This document shows, in pieces, positions 18,058 through 27,757 of a DNA stretch of 41,745 bases. The notes under the pieces were generated by a model, which was not told where the DNA came from, did no database searches, and was given only the letters and a program-made list of their open reading frames with translations. The position numbers and the translations under genes are program-made. Source of the stretch: Acidobacteriota bacterium (GTDB taxonomy: Bacteria > Pseudomonadota > Alphaproteobacteria > Acetobacterales > Acetobacteraceae); NCBI GenBank assembly GCA_903970435.1, contig CAJCIS010000211.1, positions 1 to 41,745 on the forward strand, given 5' to 3'. The first letter of the stretch is position 1; the number at the start of each line of letters is the position of its first letter.

Positions 18058-19707
18058 TCACTCCTTGCGAATCCAGAAGCCGCCATCTGGCTGATAGGCG
18101 TAATGCTGCTCCAATCCGGGATTGGACAGCATGTCGACCACCGCAGGAAGTTGCAACGGGCCTGGGCCGTGCTTGGGGTATAATCCGTTCTTGTCGAGAA
18201 TGATGATGATGTCCGGCTTGCGCGACAGCACATAGTCGGAATCCGTGCGGGAATGTCCCGGCAGCAAAATAGTGCCGGCGATCGTCCGGGTGCTTTCAGC
18301 GACGTGCCGGTCGGTCAGCCCCACCATGTCCAGTATTTGCCAGTTCATGTTATAGAACCCCATTCTGCCGATGCCGATGCAGGCCACCAGCTTTGCATCG
18401 GGCTTTGCGCTCAGAATTTTCGCGGAGAGTGCGCGCACTAATTTTTTCTCGTCCCTGGTGCCAAGCCAGTGGCGCTCCGCCATCGCGCGCTTGGCCAAAT
18501 ACGGAACCGCCGCCGGCGGCGGGGACGGCCGACCGAATTCGTCCGTGAACGAAGCACCCGGCAGCGGAAGGCGCCCGAACAGACTGACCAGGCCCGCGGC
18601 CGGCAGCGCCAACGCCAGCGCCACGCCGATGATCAATTGCCGTGCCATGACCCAAGCAGAAGCCGCGGCGGCGCCCGCCAGCAATACCGGCAAAGTCGGC
18701 AACAGGAATCGGCCGTAGGCAAAGACGTCGCCGCTGATGGCAACTGTGTACACCACCGTTGCCAATACGAACAGGGCCGGCGCGCGCAGGCGGGGCGAGA
18801 CCACGCACGCCAGCAACAATCCCGGCAACAGAATCAGCGGCCCGTCGCCGAAGAATTTCTCCTGATACAGCCAGCCCCAAAAGATCGGCACCTGGCCGAC
18901 CTTAGCGCGAAACGTATTCGGAATGAAATCGCCGTAGTAAAGCACCCGGAACAATGTCAGCGCCGCGACAGACGCCGCGAACAGCAGCGGCGGCTTGCTG
19001 ATGTGCCAGAGAAGCCGCGCATTGCGTTCGCCGGACAGCACCTCGATGGTCCAGCGTGCGCCCAGCAGAATGGCTGCCTCGATACCGCCTTCCGGCCTGC
19101 ACAGGAAAGCCAGGATACACAGCCATGCGGTGGCCATTTGGCGTCCGCTGTCGTAGGCAAGCAACGCCGCGATCGTCAGAAGCAGCAGCAGCGGTGTTTC
19201 CAGGCCCGTGGTCATCCAGCAGGCAAAACTGTTCGATGCCATCATGACGACCGGAGCCAAAGCGGCCAGCCACGCAAAGCGGCGCGGCAGGAACCGCCGG
19301 ACATAGATATGCAGCAAGACCAGCGACAATGCCGCGCACAGCACGCTCATCACCTGCGCCGCCGCCGGCGCATGCACGCCCACGGCCAGGAGGCCGGCAA
19401 TCAGCAACGTCCACAACAGGTTGGTGAATCCCTCGACGTATTCGCCCTGGTTGAACACCAGCCCATGGCCGGTCGCCAGATTTAATGCGTAACGATAGCT
19501 GATGAACGCATCATCGGCCTGCACGATGGGCTGGCAGAATTCTGCGATGCAGAGCAGCACCACCAGGGCGGTGCATGACCATGCGAACGCTTCGCTCAAG
19601 CTAAGTTTCAGACAAGCAGGAAGCAGTTCTTTTCTGAAGAGGAGAACCAGGAGACTGTTGCCCTGGGCGGATTTCAACGGGGGGCCTGCATCGGATAGAT
19701 CTGGCAT
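18058..19707 (-). CDS. GT-C-type membrane glycosyltransferase (AftB-like motif)
   Basis: This polytopic inner-membrane protein probably transfers a sugar from a polyprenyl phosphate donor on the periplasmic side. The first loop after helix 1 has [20 protein letters not shown], then [12 protein letters not shown]. This pattern is shared with terminal arabinofuranosyltransferase-like (AftB/GT89-type) proteins and contains the paired Asp residues of GT-C enzymes. About ten more helices and a soluble C-terminal domain (from about residue 400) follow. The coordinates given use the ATG at 19707, which overlaps the upstream gene and reads through a repeat arm, adding [12 protein letters not shown]. 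No better ATG follows the repeat; a TTG near 19600 is possible. Confidence 0.82.
   Translation of the reverse strand: MPDLSDAGPPLKSAQGNSLLVLLFRKELLPACLKLSLSEAFAWSCTALVVLLCIAEFCQPIVQADDAFISYRYALNLATGHGLVFNQGEYVEGFTNLLWTLLIAGLLAVGVHAPAAAQVMSVLCAALSLVLLHIYVRRFLPRRFAWLAALAPVVMMASNSFACWMTTGLETPLLLLLTIAALLAYDSGRQMATAWLCILAFLCRPEGGIEAAILLGARWTIEVLSGERNARLLWHISKPPLLFAASVAALTLFRVLYYGDFIPNTFRAKVGQVPIFWGWLYQEKFFGDGPLILLPGLLLACVVSPRLRAPALFVLATVVYTVAISGDVFAYGRFLLPTLPVLLAGAAAASAWVMARQLIIGVALALALPAAGLVSLFGRLPLPGASFTDEFGRPSPPPAAVPYLAKRAMAERHWLGTRDEKKLVRALSAKILSAKPDAKLVACIGIGRMGFYNMNWQILDMVGLTDRHVAESTRTIAGTILLPGHSRTDSDYVLSRKPDIIIILDKNGLYPKHGPGPLQLPAVVDMLSNPGLEQHYAYQPDGGFWIRKE
19615..19670. repeat. Drifted type B palindromic arm
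   Basis: A single left-type arm reads GGAAGCAGTTCTTTTCTGAAG and onward, with A-to-G changes that turn two hairpin pairs into T-G wobbles. It lies between two minus-strand genes, inside the open N-terminal frame of the downstream one (18058-19707). Most of its changes are synonymous in that frame. Confidence 0.8.
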
Positions 19708-21146
19708 CCGCTATCGACCGCGTGGCGCGGATGGTCGATATCGAACTGCAACAGAAGGGCGGGCCAATCCTTGCTGTCGCACACCACATGCCAATCGGGA
19801 CGCCGCAGCGGCAAAAGCTGCGTTACGCTGTGGTTGAAGAGCGACCAGTGCGCGCCCGCGCGTGCCAGGTCGGACAGAAAAAACAACTCCATGCCGCTCC
19901 ACCCGAAATTCACCGTCGCCGCCGGCGGCAGCGTGGCAATGAACGCACGCACGCGCGCAATTTCGGCCGGCGCGACGATGTTACGATGCAGCATGGCCCA
20001 CCGCGGCAGCAACGGCGCCATGGCGGGGGTAATTCGAAGTCCCATGGCAATCACCAGCGCGGCGCAAGCAGCGCCTGCCCAGACGGGCCACGTCGCCGCC
20101 GGCGGCTCGATGTTCCGGTCTGCGAACAAGGCCACAGACGTCAGCGCGAATCCCAAGGGCTGACCGTAATCGTACCACATTTCGTGGCCGCCATGTGCCA
20201 TCACCACGAACGCCAGGCCAAACAATGCGGTCAGCATCGCGGCGTCAACTGCACGCCGTTGCCACGCCACCAAGGCCGCCATGGCGGCGCCCGCGATAAC
20301 AATCCACAACGGGTGCGACGGATCATTTTGGCCGAAATAATACTTGGCGGCGAACTGAACCCGCATGTCGGCTGCGAATCCCGGCAAATGGCGCAGGATG
20401 TAGGCGCCATACAGACCTACGCCGGCCGCCGCCGCCGCCAGTGCGACCATGTCCGCGGCGCCCGGCCGGCGCAACCGGCGGCTGAAAAGCCGCGCGCCTC
20501 CATCCACCAGCACCACCGGGGCGAAATACACGGCATTGAAATGAACGACCGCCCCGGCGGCCACCGCGGAAAGGGCGATATAAGGCTTTCCCGCCACCAA
20601 AGCCGTCAGCGCCACCAGCATGATGGCGCAAAGCAACATCTCCATGCGGGCAATATTCGCATCGATGAGCATATACGGCGTGAGGAACGCCAGCCCCACC
20701 GCCCAGGCCGCCAGCACGCGCCGCCACCCGGACGCAAGCCGAACCGCCAGTGCCGCGACCAGGCCAAGAGATGCCAGGCACGACACCGCCGAAACCCATC
20801 GTGCGAGCGCGTAGCTATAGCCGAAGACGCGAAACACCGCGGCCAGCAGTAACATGTAGCCCGGCGGCATCCACATCACCACGCGGTCCGGGTTCATGCC
20901 GGGATCGAAAAAGCTGCCGCTGCGCGCGAAATCAAACGCCGGCGCGACGAAACCGGTCTCGTCCGGCCAAGGCACCGGAAACTGAAATCCGAGCAGCGCC
21001 CGGACACCGACGATCGCGCACGCTGCCGCCAGAAGCGGTGCGGCGGCCAGCACGTGCCGCGACCCTGCAACGGACCGCGATCGGACGGCCGCCTCCGGCG
21101 CCGGCCCGGACAAAATGGTTGCTGCCGGCGTGTGTCTGCTGGTCAT
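19674..21146 (-). CDS. GT-C-type membrane glycosyltransferase (ArnT/PMT-like)
   Basis: From the ATG at 21146 ([10 protein letters not shown]) the protein has 490 residues. The frame is open further upstream, but that part lacks membrane segments and overlaps the divergent gene's leader. After helix 1 comes [15 protein letters not shown], with the Asp-Glu pair typical of GT39/ArnT-like enzymes. Then come about eleven hydrophobic segments and a C-terminal periplasmic domain rich in aromatic residues. It probably adds a sugar to a lipid or glycan using a polyprenyl-linked donor. It runs divergently from the second acyltransferase gene, 137 bases away. The GT-C gene downstream overlaps its end if the long start of that gene is used. 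Confidence 0.83.
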   Translation of the reverse strand: MTSRHTPAATILSGPAPEAAVRSRSVAGSRHVLAAAPLLAAACAIVGVRALLGFQFPVPWPDETGFVAPAFDFARSGSFFDPGMNPDRVVMWMPPGYMLLLAAVFRVFGYSYALARWVSAVSCLASLGLVAALAVRLASGWRRVLAAWAVGLAFLTPYMLIDANIARMEMLLCAIMLVALTALVAGKPYIALSAVAAGAVVHFNAVYFAPVVLVDGGARLFSRRLRRPGAADMVALAAAAAGVGLYGAYILRHLPGFAADMRVQFAAKYYFGQNDPSHPLWIVIAGAAMAALVAWQRRAVDAAMLTALFGLAFVVMAHGGHEMWYDYGQPLGFALTSVALFADRNIEPPAATWPVWAGAACAALVIAMGLRITPAMAPLLPRWAMLHRNIVAPAEIARVRAFIATLPPAATVNFGWSGMELFFLSDLARAGAHWSLFNHSVTQLLPLRRPDWHVVCDSKDWPALLLQFDIDHPRHAVDSGCQIYPMQAPR

Positions 21147-21283
21147 GGTCCGCCAATCCGCTGCGGGTCTCTTCCTCAAAACCGGCCGCCGGGGCAAGAG
21201 CCCCCATCGGTGCGCCCGACTCCAGACCGTGGGTGCAGGCTGATGCTTCAACTGTCCGGCCCCGGGGGCATGACGCGCGGTTC

Positions 21284-22435
21284 ATGATGCAGCTTACGGA
21301 CAGTGACGTTCGCCACCGCAGCCGATTGCCGGACATAGAGGTGCTGCGTGGCCTGGCCGTGGCCGGCGTCATACTGCATCACAGCGACGGCAACCTGCTG
21401 ACCGCGCCGCACCGGCTGCTCGACACGCTGCGCCATTACCTCGACTACGCCGTGGGCGTGGACCTGTTTTTCGTCATCAGCGGGTTCGTCATCGCGCGCG
21501 CGCTGTTGCCGGCCGTGGCACGCTGCGCCACCGGGCGGGATTTCGTCACCACGGCCGGCGCCTTCTGGATACGCCGCGCCTGGCGGCTGATGCCGTCCGC
21601 CTGGCTATGGCTCGCGTTGATCCTGGCGGCGTCGGCCTGGTTCAACCGCGCCGGCCTGTTCGGCAGCGTGCAAACCAATGCGTGGGCGACGCTGGCCGGG
21701 GTGCTGGATTTCGCCAATGTGCGGTTCGCGCAAACGTTTTTCCATAGATTTTATGGCGCCAGCTTTGCCTGGTGGAGCCTTTCGCTGGAGGAACAATTCT
21801 ACATCCTGCTGCCCCTTCTGGCCTTCCTGTTCGGCCGCCGCCTCACGCCGGTGCTGCTGCTACTGGCTGTCGTGCAATTCCCGTTGCAGCCGCATTCCGT
21901 GTGGCCAATGGTATTCCGCAGCGAGCCGATCCTGGTGGGTGTGCTGCTCGCGATCTGGGAGACGACCGCGTCCTATGAAGCGCTCGGACGCGGAATTGCC
22001 CGGCTGGCGGCGGTGCCGCGCGCGGCGTTGGTACTGGCCCTGATCGTGACGCTTGGCGTGTTGGGCGAGCGCGGCCTGGTGCCGCGATTCGCCATCGGAC
22101 TCATTGCGTTGACCAGCGGCGCGCTGGTGTTCCTGGCGGCGCAGGATCGCGGGCTGATCCTGGGCGCCGGCGCGCTGCGGCGCCTGTTCGTGTGGGTGGG
22201 CGCCAGGTCCTATGCGCTTTACCTCATTCACGTGCCGGCTTTTTTCGCCGCGCGGGAAATCTGGTTTCGGCTTGGCCCCCAAACGACCGAAATTCCGGTC
22301 GCGCTGACGGCCCTTGGGCTGTTGCTGGTGGGTGCGGAATTGAATTGGCGGCTGGTGGAGCAGCCGTTGCGGGCGCATGGGGCGCGGGTGGCGAATGGGT
22401 TCGTTAAAAGAAGGAAGGAAGTCGTTCTTTTTTGA
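21284..22435 (+). CDS. Acyltransferase-3 family membrane protein (second copy in cluster)
   Basis: This 383-residue membrane protein probably O-acylates a glycan. It starts at the tandem ATGs at 21284/21287. The upstream open frame is Arg/Pro-rich and lies opposite the divergent gene. It shares landmarks with the protein at 15555-16718: LPDIEVLRGLAVAGVILHH, GVDLFFVISGFVIA, FWIRRAWRLMPSAW, and WWSLSLEEQFYILLPLL. About ten helices follow. The C-terminus reads VKRRKEVVLF; its last residues and the TGA come from the left arm of a palindromic repeat. No strong ribosome binding site is visible. Confidence 0.88.
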   Translation: MMQLTDSDVRHRSRLPDIEVLRGLAVAGVILHHSDGNLLTAPHRLLDTLRHYLDYAVGVDLFFVISGFVIARALLPAVARCATGRDFVTTAGAFWIRRAWRLMPSAWLWLALILAASAWFNRAGLFGSVQTNAWATLAGVLDFANVRFAQTFFHRFYGASFAWWSLSLEEQFYILLPLLAFLFGRRLTPVLLLLAVVQFPLQPHSVWPMVFRSEPILVGVLLAIWETTASYEALGRGIARLAAVPRAALVLALIVTLGVLGERGLVPRFAIGLIALTSGALVFLAAQDRGLILGAGALRRLFVWVGARSYALYLIHVPAFFAAREIWFRLGPQTTEIPVALTALGLLLVGAELNWRLVEQPLRAHGARVANGFVKRRKEVVLF

Positions 22436-22529
22436 AAAAAAGAACCAAAAAACTTTTGACTGTGGAGTCGCGCTCTCATCAGATAAAAGTTTTTTGGTTC
22501 TTTTTTTCAAAAAAGAACTACTTCCTTAC
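22410..22529. repeat. Complete type A palindromic element between convergent genes
   Basis: The left arm (22410-22457) and right arm (about 22480-22529) are reverse complements with a spacer of about 23 bases. The left arm provides the last codons and stop of the acyltransferase gene. The right arm's outer end provides the last codons and stop of the convergent P450 gene. Both genes thus end inside one palindrome, which fits a two-way transcription terminator. Confidence 0.93.
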
Positions 22530-23876
22530 TCCCCTTACCTTGACTTGAAACTTCATCGAAGGCCCCGGCGTAGGTGCTGTCTTGGTTTTCAAGACATAGC
22601 CGGGTGGCGACAATTCCAGATCCAGCTTGTGAAACAGCCGCGCCATGGAAAGCGGCATCAGCATGTCGGCGATGGTCTTGCCCAGGCAGGTGTGCGGGCC
22701 GCGGCCGAATGGGGAATAGACGCCTGGGCGCAAATGTTCGGCGCGGGGCTTTTCGTAACGGTCGATGTCGAATTTTTCCGGGTCGGGGAAGTATTCCGCC
22801 ATGAAATGCGGCACGCTGGTGCCGATGAACAGCATTTCGCCTTCGCGCATCCTGTAGCCCTGGAAATCGAAATCCTTCGTCGCGGTGCGCATCTGGGCCA
22901 CGGCGATAGGGTGCAGGCGCATGGTTTCGTTAATGCAACCGTTGATCGCTTGTAGCGCCATCAGGTCGGCTTCGTCGATGCTCGGCTTGGCGAACAGCGC
23001 GTCCGCTTCGGCCTGCACGCGGGCCAGCACCTCGGGATGCTTCAGCGCGCGATAGACGAACGAGCTGGTGGTGTTGGCCACCGTATCGAGCCCGGCGACG
23101 TAAGGGCCGGTGAGCGTGAGAACCAGGTCGCTGGCCGGGATGAGCTCGGGGTGTTGCTGGTGGGTGCGGAATATGTCGCCGAGCAGGTTGGCGGGAAGTT
23201 CGCCGCGGGCGGCACGGGATTCCATATCGGCAATCATGCTCTGGCCGAGTTCGTTCACCCGCGCCTTGGCTCTCTGGTAGCGCGGGTCCCACAGAAGGAA
23301 TTTCGGGCGCTGGCGGGTCACCAGGCAATTGAGGATATAAAGAATGTTGGTGCGGATATCCTTCACATATTCCAGCGGGGCGGCACCGGTGAGGATATCG
23401 CCCAATTGTTCCACTACCATGTATTGCAGGGCCGTGACGACCGGGATGTTTGCGCCGACTTTCCAGTCGCGGGCGATGGCGCGGTCGGTAATGGTAACGA
23501 GCTCGTCGTAGCGGCCGGCGATGGCTTCGCGGGAATAGCCGCGGCGCATGACGCCCCGCAGCTTCTGGTGGATGTCGCCGTCCACGCCGGTGAGGGTGCG
23601 GGAGGCGCCGTATTCGTCCACCAGACCCTGCCAGAATTCCTTCGAGCGGAGCGATTCGCGGCCTTCGCGGGTGGTGAGAAAGTTGGCGGCCTCCACGCCG
23701 GCGATGCAACCATAGGTGTTGTTGAACACCTTGACGCGGAAGGCGGGGCCGTATTTTCGGTAGGCGTTGACGAAGAACCGCGCCGGGTCACGGGCGATGT
23801 CGAACGCGCTGCCGACGATGGGCGCGCCGTGCACGAGGGGCGGGTCCCGCAGGGGTGTGGGGGAGAGGGCATCCAT
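22518..23876 (-). CDS. Cytochrome P450
   Basis: This 452-residue haem monooxygenase has no signal peptide or membrane anchor, so it is probably soluble. The I-helix oxygen-activation motif is AGLDTVANTTS, the K-helix ExxR is E317/R320 in NETMRLHP, and the haem-binding loop is FGRGPHTCLG with C397 as thiolate ligand. Together these define the family. The subfamily and substrate are not evident. It diverges from an SDR gene, beyond which lies a KshA-like Rieske oxygenase, so all three may act on one hydrophobic ring compound. No ferredoxin or ferredoxin reductase gene is nearby. The last two residues and the stop come from the repeat. Confidence 0.93.
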   Translation of the reverse strand: MDALSPTPLRDPPLVHGAPIVGSAFDIARDPARFFVNAYRKYGPAFRVKVFNNTYGCIAGVEAANFLTTREGRESLRSKEFWQGLVDEYGASRTLTGVDGDIHQKLRGVMRRGYSREAIAGRYDELVTITDRAIARDWKVGANIPVVTALQYMVVEQLGDILTGAAPLEYVKDIRTNILYILNCLVTRQRPKFLLWDPRYQRAKARVNELGQSMIADMESRAARGELPANLLGDIFRTHQQHPELIPASDLVLTLTGPYVAGLDTVANTTSSFVYRALKHPEVLARVQAEADALFAKPSIDEADLMALQAINGCINETMRLHPIAVAQMRTATKDFDFQGYRMREGEMLFIGTSVPHFMAEYFPDPEKFDIDRYEKPRAEHLRPGVYSPFGRGPHTCLGKTIADMLMPLSMARLFHKLDLELSPPGYVLKTKTAPTPGPSMKFQVKVRGVRK

Positions 23877-24014
23877 GGCGGTGGGATCGTCCTTTGCGGT
23901 GCGGCCTGATGGGGCTGGATATTACGCGTTTTGTGAGTATTGTCGATGCGATTGCCGCTTTGAGCAGCAAATCGGTGAAAAAACTGCGCAAACGCGGTGT
24001 GTGGGAGGTTTTTG

Positions 24015-24794
24015 TTGGGCAAGCTGGACGGCAAGGTCGCGGTGGTGACGGGGGGCGCGCGGGCAATGGGCGCGGCGACGGCGCGGCTGTTCGTGGCGGA
24101 AGGGGCGTGGGTGCTGATTGCCGACGTGCTGGACGACGCGGGAAGGGCGCTGGCGCAAGCGTTGGGGGATGCGGCGTCGTTTCAGCATCTCGATGTGAGC
24201 GAGGAGGCGGGTTGGGCACGGGTGGCGGCGGACTGCGTGGACAGGTTCGGCGGCGTGGACGTGCTGGTGAACAATGCCGGCATACTGAAGTTCGGCGCGC
24301 TGGTGGATACGTCGCTCGCGGATTTGCAGCGTGTGCTGGCGGTGAATGTCGGCGGCTGCTTTCTTGGCATGAAGACGATGGCGCCGATCATGATGGCCAA
24401 GGGCAGGGGTGCGATCGTCAATATATCGTCGATCGACGGAATGAAGGGGGCCAATTCCATCGGCGCCTATGCGGCCAGCAAATGGGCGGTGCGCGGCCTG
24501 ACGAAGGTGGCTGCGCTGGAATTCGGCCATAGGGGCGTGCGGGTCAATTCGGTGCATCCCGGCGGGATCGATACGCCGATGGGTAATCCGCGCGGCATGC
24601 CGGCGGCCGAAATGAACGCGTTACATTACAAGGGCGTTCCGTTGCAGAGGATGGGCGAGTCGATGGAGGTGGCCAGGGCGTCGCTGTTCCTGGCGAGCGA
24701 CGATGCATCCTACATCAACGGCGCCGAACTGACGGTGGACGGCGGCTGGACCGCCGGGCATTACTACCCAGGCTATCCAGGAGCCCCGGTTTGA
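24015..24794 (+). CDS. Short-chain dehydrogenase/reductase (SDR)
   Basis: This 259-residue NAD(P)-dependent oxidoreductase of the classical SDR family probably interconverts a hydroxyl and a ketone. I chose the TTG at 24015 because GGGAGG lies 6 bases before it; the GTG at 23997 would place that site inside the gene. The cofactor motif TGGARAMG begins at about residue 12. NNAG follows the fourth strand. The catalytic Ser lies in NISSIDG, and Y152/K156 in YAASK. The C-terminus has the common INGAELTVDGGW. It diverges from the P450 gene across about 140 bases and precedes the Rieske oxygenase gene, suggesting a shared substrate such as a steroid or terpenoid alcohol (inference). Confidence 0.92.
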   Translation: MGKLDGKVAVVTGGARAMGAATARLFVAEGAWVLIADVLDDAGRALAQALGDAASFQHLDVSEEAGWARVAADCVDRFGGVDVLVNNAGILKFGALVDTSLADLQRVLAVNVGGCFLGMKTMAPIMMAKGRGAIVNISSIDGMKGANSIGAYAASKWAVRGLTKVAALEFGHRGVRVNSVHPGGIDTPMGNPRGMPAAEMNALHYKGVPLQRMGESMEVARASLFLASDDASYINGAELTVDGGWTAGHYYPGYPGAPV

Positions 24795-24843
24795 CGGAAA
24801 GCCGCGCCAGCCCACTCGCATCACGGCTTTCCCGGCAGGGGAA

Positions 24844-24892
24844 AAGGAAAAAGTTTTTTGGTTCTTTTTTTCAAAAAAGAACTGCTTCCCTT
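24844..24892. repeat. Type A palindromic element, right arm only
   Basis: A single right arm carries an intact GTTC-T(7)-C-A6-GAAC hairpin. It ends immediately before GGAGG, the ribosome binding site of the Rieske oxygenase gene. It therefore lies in the leader of that gene, between two genes of the same strand. Confidence 0.9.
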
Positions 24893-24902
24893 GGAGGTTT
24901 GA

Positions 24903-25967
24903 ATGGCAACGACTTCTGACTATGGCCTCGGGCCCCATGAATATCCCCGCGGATGGTTCATGGTGGCGGACGCGAGCGACGTTTCACGGGTGCCGCAGGC
25001 GGTGCGATTTTTTGGCCAGGACCTGGCGCTGTACCGGGGCGAGAGCGGGCGGGTGGTGATGCTGGACGCGTATTGTCCACATATGGGCACGCATCTGGCG
25101 GCGAACACGACGTCGTTCGTGATTCAGGACGGTTTGCAGGTGGAGGGGGACGGTATTCGCTGCCCGTATCATGCCTGGCGGTTCGGGGCGGATGGCAGAT
25201 GCAACGATATTCCGTATTTCAAGGGTCCGATTCCGGCCAGTGCGCGGGTGCGGTCGTGGCGCGTGGAGGAGCGCTACGGCTGCGTGTTCGCCTGGCACGA
25301 CATGGAGGGTGGCGAGCCGGATTGCGACCTGCCGGTATTGCCGGAGTGGGACGCGGGCGGATGGGTTCACTGGAAACTGGACAAACTTGGAACTTTGCCC
25401 TGTCACAGCCAGGAACTGATCGATAACATGGCCGATGTGGCGCATCTGGGCCCGACGCACGGGGCGCCGTGCGAATATTTCCGCAATGAAATTAATGGCG
25501 TGGTGTGCCGGCAGTTGCAGGGCGGCAAGCATCGCAGCATTACCGGCGGCGGCCTGCTGGAAACCGATACCTATTATACCGGGCCCGGCGTTCTGCTGTC
25601 GCGGTTCGTGGGGCTGGGTTCCATCATGTTCATTACGCACACGCCGGTCGATGACGGCTTGGTGCGGGCCTGGCACGGATTGCTGGTGCAAGCGGCGCAT
25701 ACGCCGCCGACCGAACAGGATGTGGCGGCGGCGCGCATGGCGCAGGATTACAGCCGGGCGGCATTCGCGCAGGATTTCGAAATCTGGGCGAACAAGAAGC
25801 CGGCATTGACCATATTGCAGGTGCCGACGGATGGGCCTTATGCAAAGGTGCGGGCGTGGTACAAGCAGTTTTACCACCCGCGGGCAGAGGCGGCGCGGCT
25901 GCAGGCGCAGGCCAATGGCGTGTTTACGGTGCGGGACATGCCTTCGGAGAATGCTCGGGCGGCGTAG
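24903..25967 (+). CDS. Rieske non-haem iron oxygenase, KshA-like
   Basis: This is the 354-residue terminal oxygenase component of a Rieske-type monooxygenase. The Rieske [2Fe-2S] ligands are C58 and H60 in CPHMGTH, and C87 and H90 in CPYHAW. The mononuclear iron site is N175-x2-D178-x2-H181-x4-H186 in DNMADVAHLGPTH. The arrangement resembles 3-ketosteroid-9-alpha-hydroxylase oxygenase KshA and related terpenoid or sterol oxygenases (for example SdmA). GGAGG lies 5 bases before the ATG. A reductase partner is not in the window. Together with the SDR and P450 it suggests oxidation of a steroid, hopanoid or terpenoid; this is inference from family and context. Confidence 0.93.
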   Translation: MATTSDYGLGPHEYPRGWFMVADASDVSRVPQAVRFFGQDLALYRGESGRVVMLDAYCPHMGTHLAANTTSFVIQDGLQVEGDGIRCPYHAWRFGADGRCNDIPYFKGPIPASARVRSWRVEERYGCVFAWHDMEGGEPDCDLPVLPEWDAGGWVHWKLDKLGTLPCHSQELIDNMADVAHLGPTHGAPCEYFRNEINGVVCRQLQGGKHRSITGGGLLETDTYYTGPGVLLSRFVGLGSIMFITHTPVDDGLVRAWHGLLVQAAHTPPTEQDVAAARMAQDYSRAAFAQDFEIWANKKPALTILQVPTDGPYAKVRAWYKQFYHPRAEAARLQAQANGVFTVRDMPSENARAA

Positions 25968-25974
25968 GGAAAAA

Positions 25975-26065
25975 CGGAAGCAGTTCTTTTCTGAAGCAAA
26001 GAACCAAAAGACTTTTTCCACTACGCCTGCACATCGGTTCGGGCTGTGGCCGATACGTGCGGGAT
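25975..26065. repeat. Type B palindromic arm with extension
   Basis: A left-type arm at 25975-26018 is followed by the type B extension ACGCCTGCACATCGGTTCGGG and a small inverted repeat (ATCGG with CCGAT). It resembles the left arm at 10747. One base change (GAAGCAAAG) interrupts the hairpin. It lies between the Rieske oxygenase and serine dehydratase genes. Confidence 0.85.
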
Positions 26066-26125
26066 TGCGCAGAGACGCAGCGCCGCCTTGTGTGCTAGAC
26101 GATCCGTCCTTGGCCAGGAGAGGGC

Positions 26126-27490
26126 GTGTTGGTAAGCGTATTTGAGCTGTTCAAGATCGGCATTGGGCCGTCATCATCACATACCACGGGGCCGATGCGG
26201 GCGGCGCGGGCGTTCGTGGCGGGGCTGGGGCCGCGGCTGGCGGACGTGCGGCAGGTGCGCGCGGTGTTGCTGGGGTCGTTGGCATGGACGGGGCATGGAC
26301 ATGCGTCGGACAAGGCGGTTCTGCTCGGCCTGGCCGGCGAACAGCCCGATGGGGTGGACCCGGACGAGGCCGATCGGCTGATCGAGGCGACCCGCGCCAC
26401 CGGCCGCCTCGCCTTGATGGGGACAAACGAGATTGCGTTCGATATGGCGCGCGATCTGGTGTTCGACCGGACAGGCGCGACACCGGTGCATCCCAACACG
26501 ATCGCGTTCCTGGCACTGGATGCGGACGGGCAGGCCGTGGCGGTGGAACGGTGGTGCTCCGTCGGCGGCGGTTTCATTTCGCGCGAAAACGAGGTCGGCC
26601 GCGAAGCGGCAGGCAGCGTGGAGGTGCCATTTCCATTTCGAAGCGGCCGCGATCTGCTGGCAATGGGTGCCGCGGGTCTCAGCATCGCGGACATCGTGCG
26701 GGCCAATGAGGAGGCGCTGCGGCCACGCGCCGAGGTTGATGCGCATCTGGATCGGGTCACTGAAGTGATGATGGCGTGCATCGATCGCGGATTGGCGGGG
26801 GAAGGTTGTTTGCCGGGCGGATTGAAGGTGCGCCGGCGGGCGGCCGCGCTGGCAGAGAAATTGCGCAAGGATAGCACGCGGAACGCAACGATGCCGACGG
26901 GCACCATGGATTGGGTGAGCATTTTCGCCATCGCGGTGAACGAGGAGAATGCGGCAGGCGGCCGCGTGGTGACGGCGCCGACAAATGGGGCGGCCGGCGT
27001 GGTGCCTTCGGTATTGCGTTATTACCGGACAATGGTGCCCGGCTGCAACGATGCCGGGGTGCATGATTTCCTGCTGGCGGCGACGGCGATCGGCGGATTG
27101 TTCAAGATGAACGCGTCGATCAGTGGCGCCGAGGTGGGGTGCCAGGGCGAAGTGGGGGTCGCGAGTGCCATGGCGGCGGGCGGCCTGGCGGCGGCGATGG
27201 GCGGCAGCAACGAACAGGTGGAGAATGCGGCGGAAATCGGCATGGAGCATCATCTGGGCATGACGTGCGATCCGGTCGGCGGATTGGTGCAGATACCGTG
27301 CATTGAGCGAAATGCGTTCGGCGCGGTGAAAGCCATCAACGCCGCATCGCTGGCACTGCGCGGTGACGGGCAGCATCATATCTCGCTCGATCAGGTGATT
27401 GCCACGATGCGGCAGACGGGCGCGGACATGCAGAGCAAGTATAAGGAAACCAGCCAGGGGGGATTGGCGGTCAACTTCACCGAGTGCTGA
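26126..27490 (+). CDS. sdaA: L-serine ammonia-lyase (L-serine dehydratase), single-chain iron-sulfur type
   Basis: This enzyme converts L-serine to pyruvate and ammonia with a [4Fe-4S] cluster. The 454-residue chain carries both the N-terminal beta domain ([21 protein letters not shown], substrate loop) and the C-terminal alpha domain. The three likely cluster ligands are C339 (GCQGEVG), C381 (MTCDPVGG) and C392 (IPCIERN). [11 protein letters not shown] is also conserved. I use the GTG at 26126 with AGGAG just upstream; the TTG at 26129 is equally possible. It ends [16 protein letters not shown], with the C-terminal Cys that plugs the active site in type 2 enzymes. The 267 bases after it carry no gene I can support. 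Confidence 0.95.
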   Translation: MLVSVFELFKIGIGPSSSHTTGPMRAARAFVAGLGPRLADVRQVRAVLLGSLAWTGHGHASDKAVLLGLAGEQPDGVDPDEADRLIEATRATGRLALMGTNEIAFDMARDLVFDRTGATPVHPNTIAFLALDADGQAVAVERWCSVGGGFISRENEVGREAAGSVEVPFPFRSGRDLLAMGAAGLSIADIVRANEEALRPRAEVDAHLDRVTEVMMACIDRGLAGEGCLPGGLKVRRRAAALAEKLRKDSTRNATMPTGTMDWVSIFAIAVNEENAAGGRVVTAPTNGAAGVVPSVLRYYRTMVPGCNDAGVHDFLLAATAIGGLFKMNASISGAEVGCQGEVGVASAMAAGGLAAAMGGSNEQVENAAEIGMEHHLGMTCDPVGGLVQIPCIERNAFGAVKAINAASLALRGDGQHHISLDQVIATMRQTGADMQSKYKETSQGGLAVNFTEC

Positions 27491-27757
27491 CAGGGCCAGG
27501 CGCCGGTCGGCCCGCCGCGGTGCGTGTGGCATTTCTCCTGCCGCCGGCAAAGTTGTGCCGCACGGGCAAAGTTACACTTGGATCATGGGCCGTTCTCACG
27601 GTATGGTGGCGAGTGCCCAAAAATCTGGCCCAAGGGGTTTGATGATGTGTTTTTCTGCAAGGCAATCAATACCAGCGGTACCTTGGGCGGCCGTGTAATG
27701 CACGTATGCGTTTAGGCTTTTGGGGCGCCACAATTTAACCGCGAATGAGGCTATGTA

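Noticed and set aside
20750-21283. A 178-codon N-terminal extension of the second acyltransferase
   Set aside because: The Arg/Pro-rich sequence is antisense to the divergent GT-C gene and not like the family, which starts near LPDIEVLRG.
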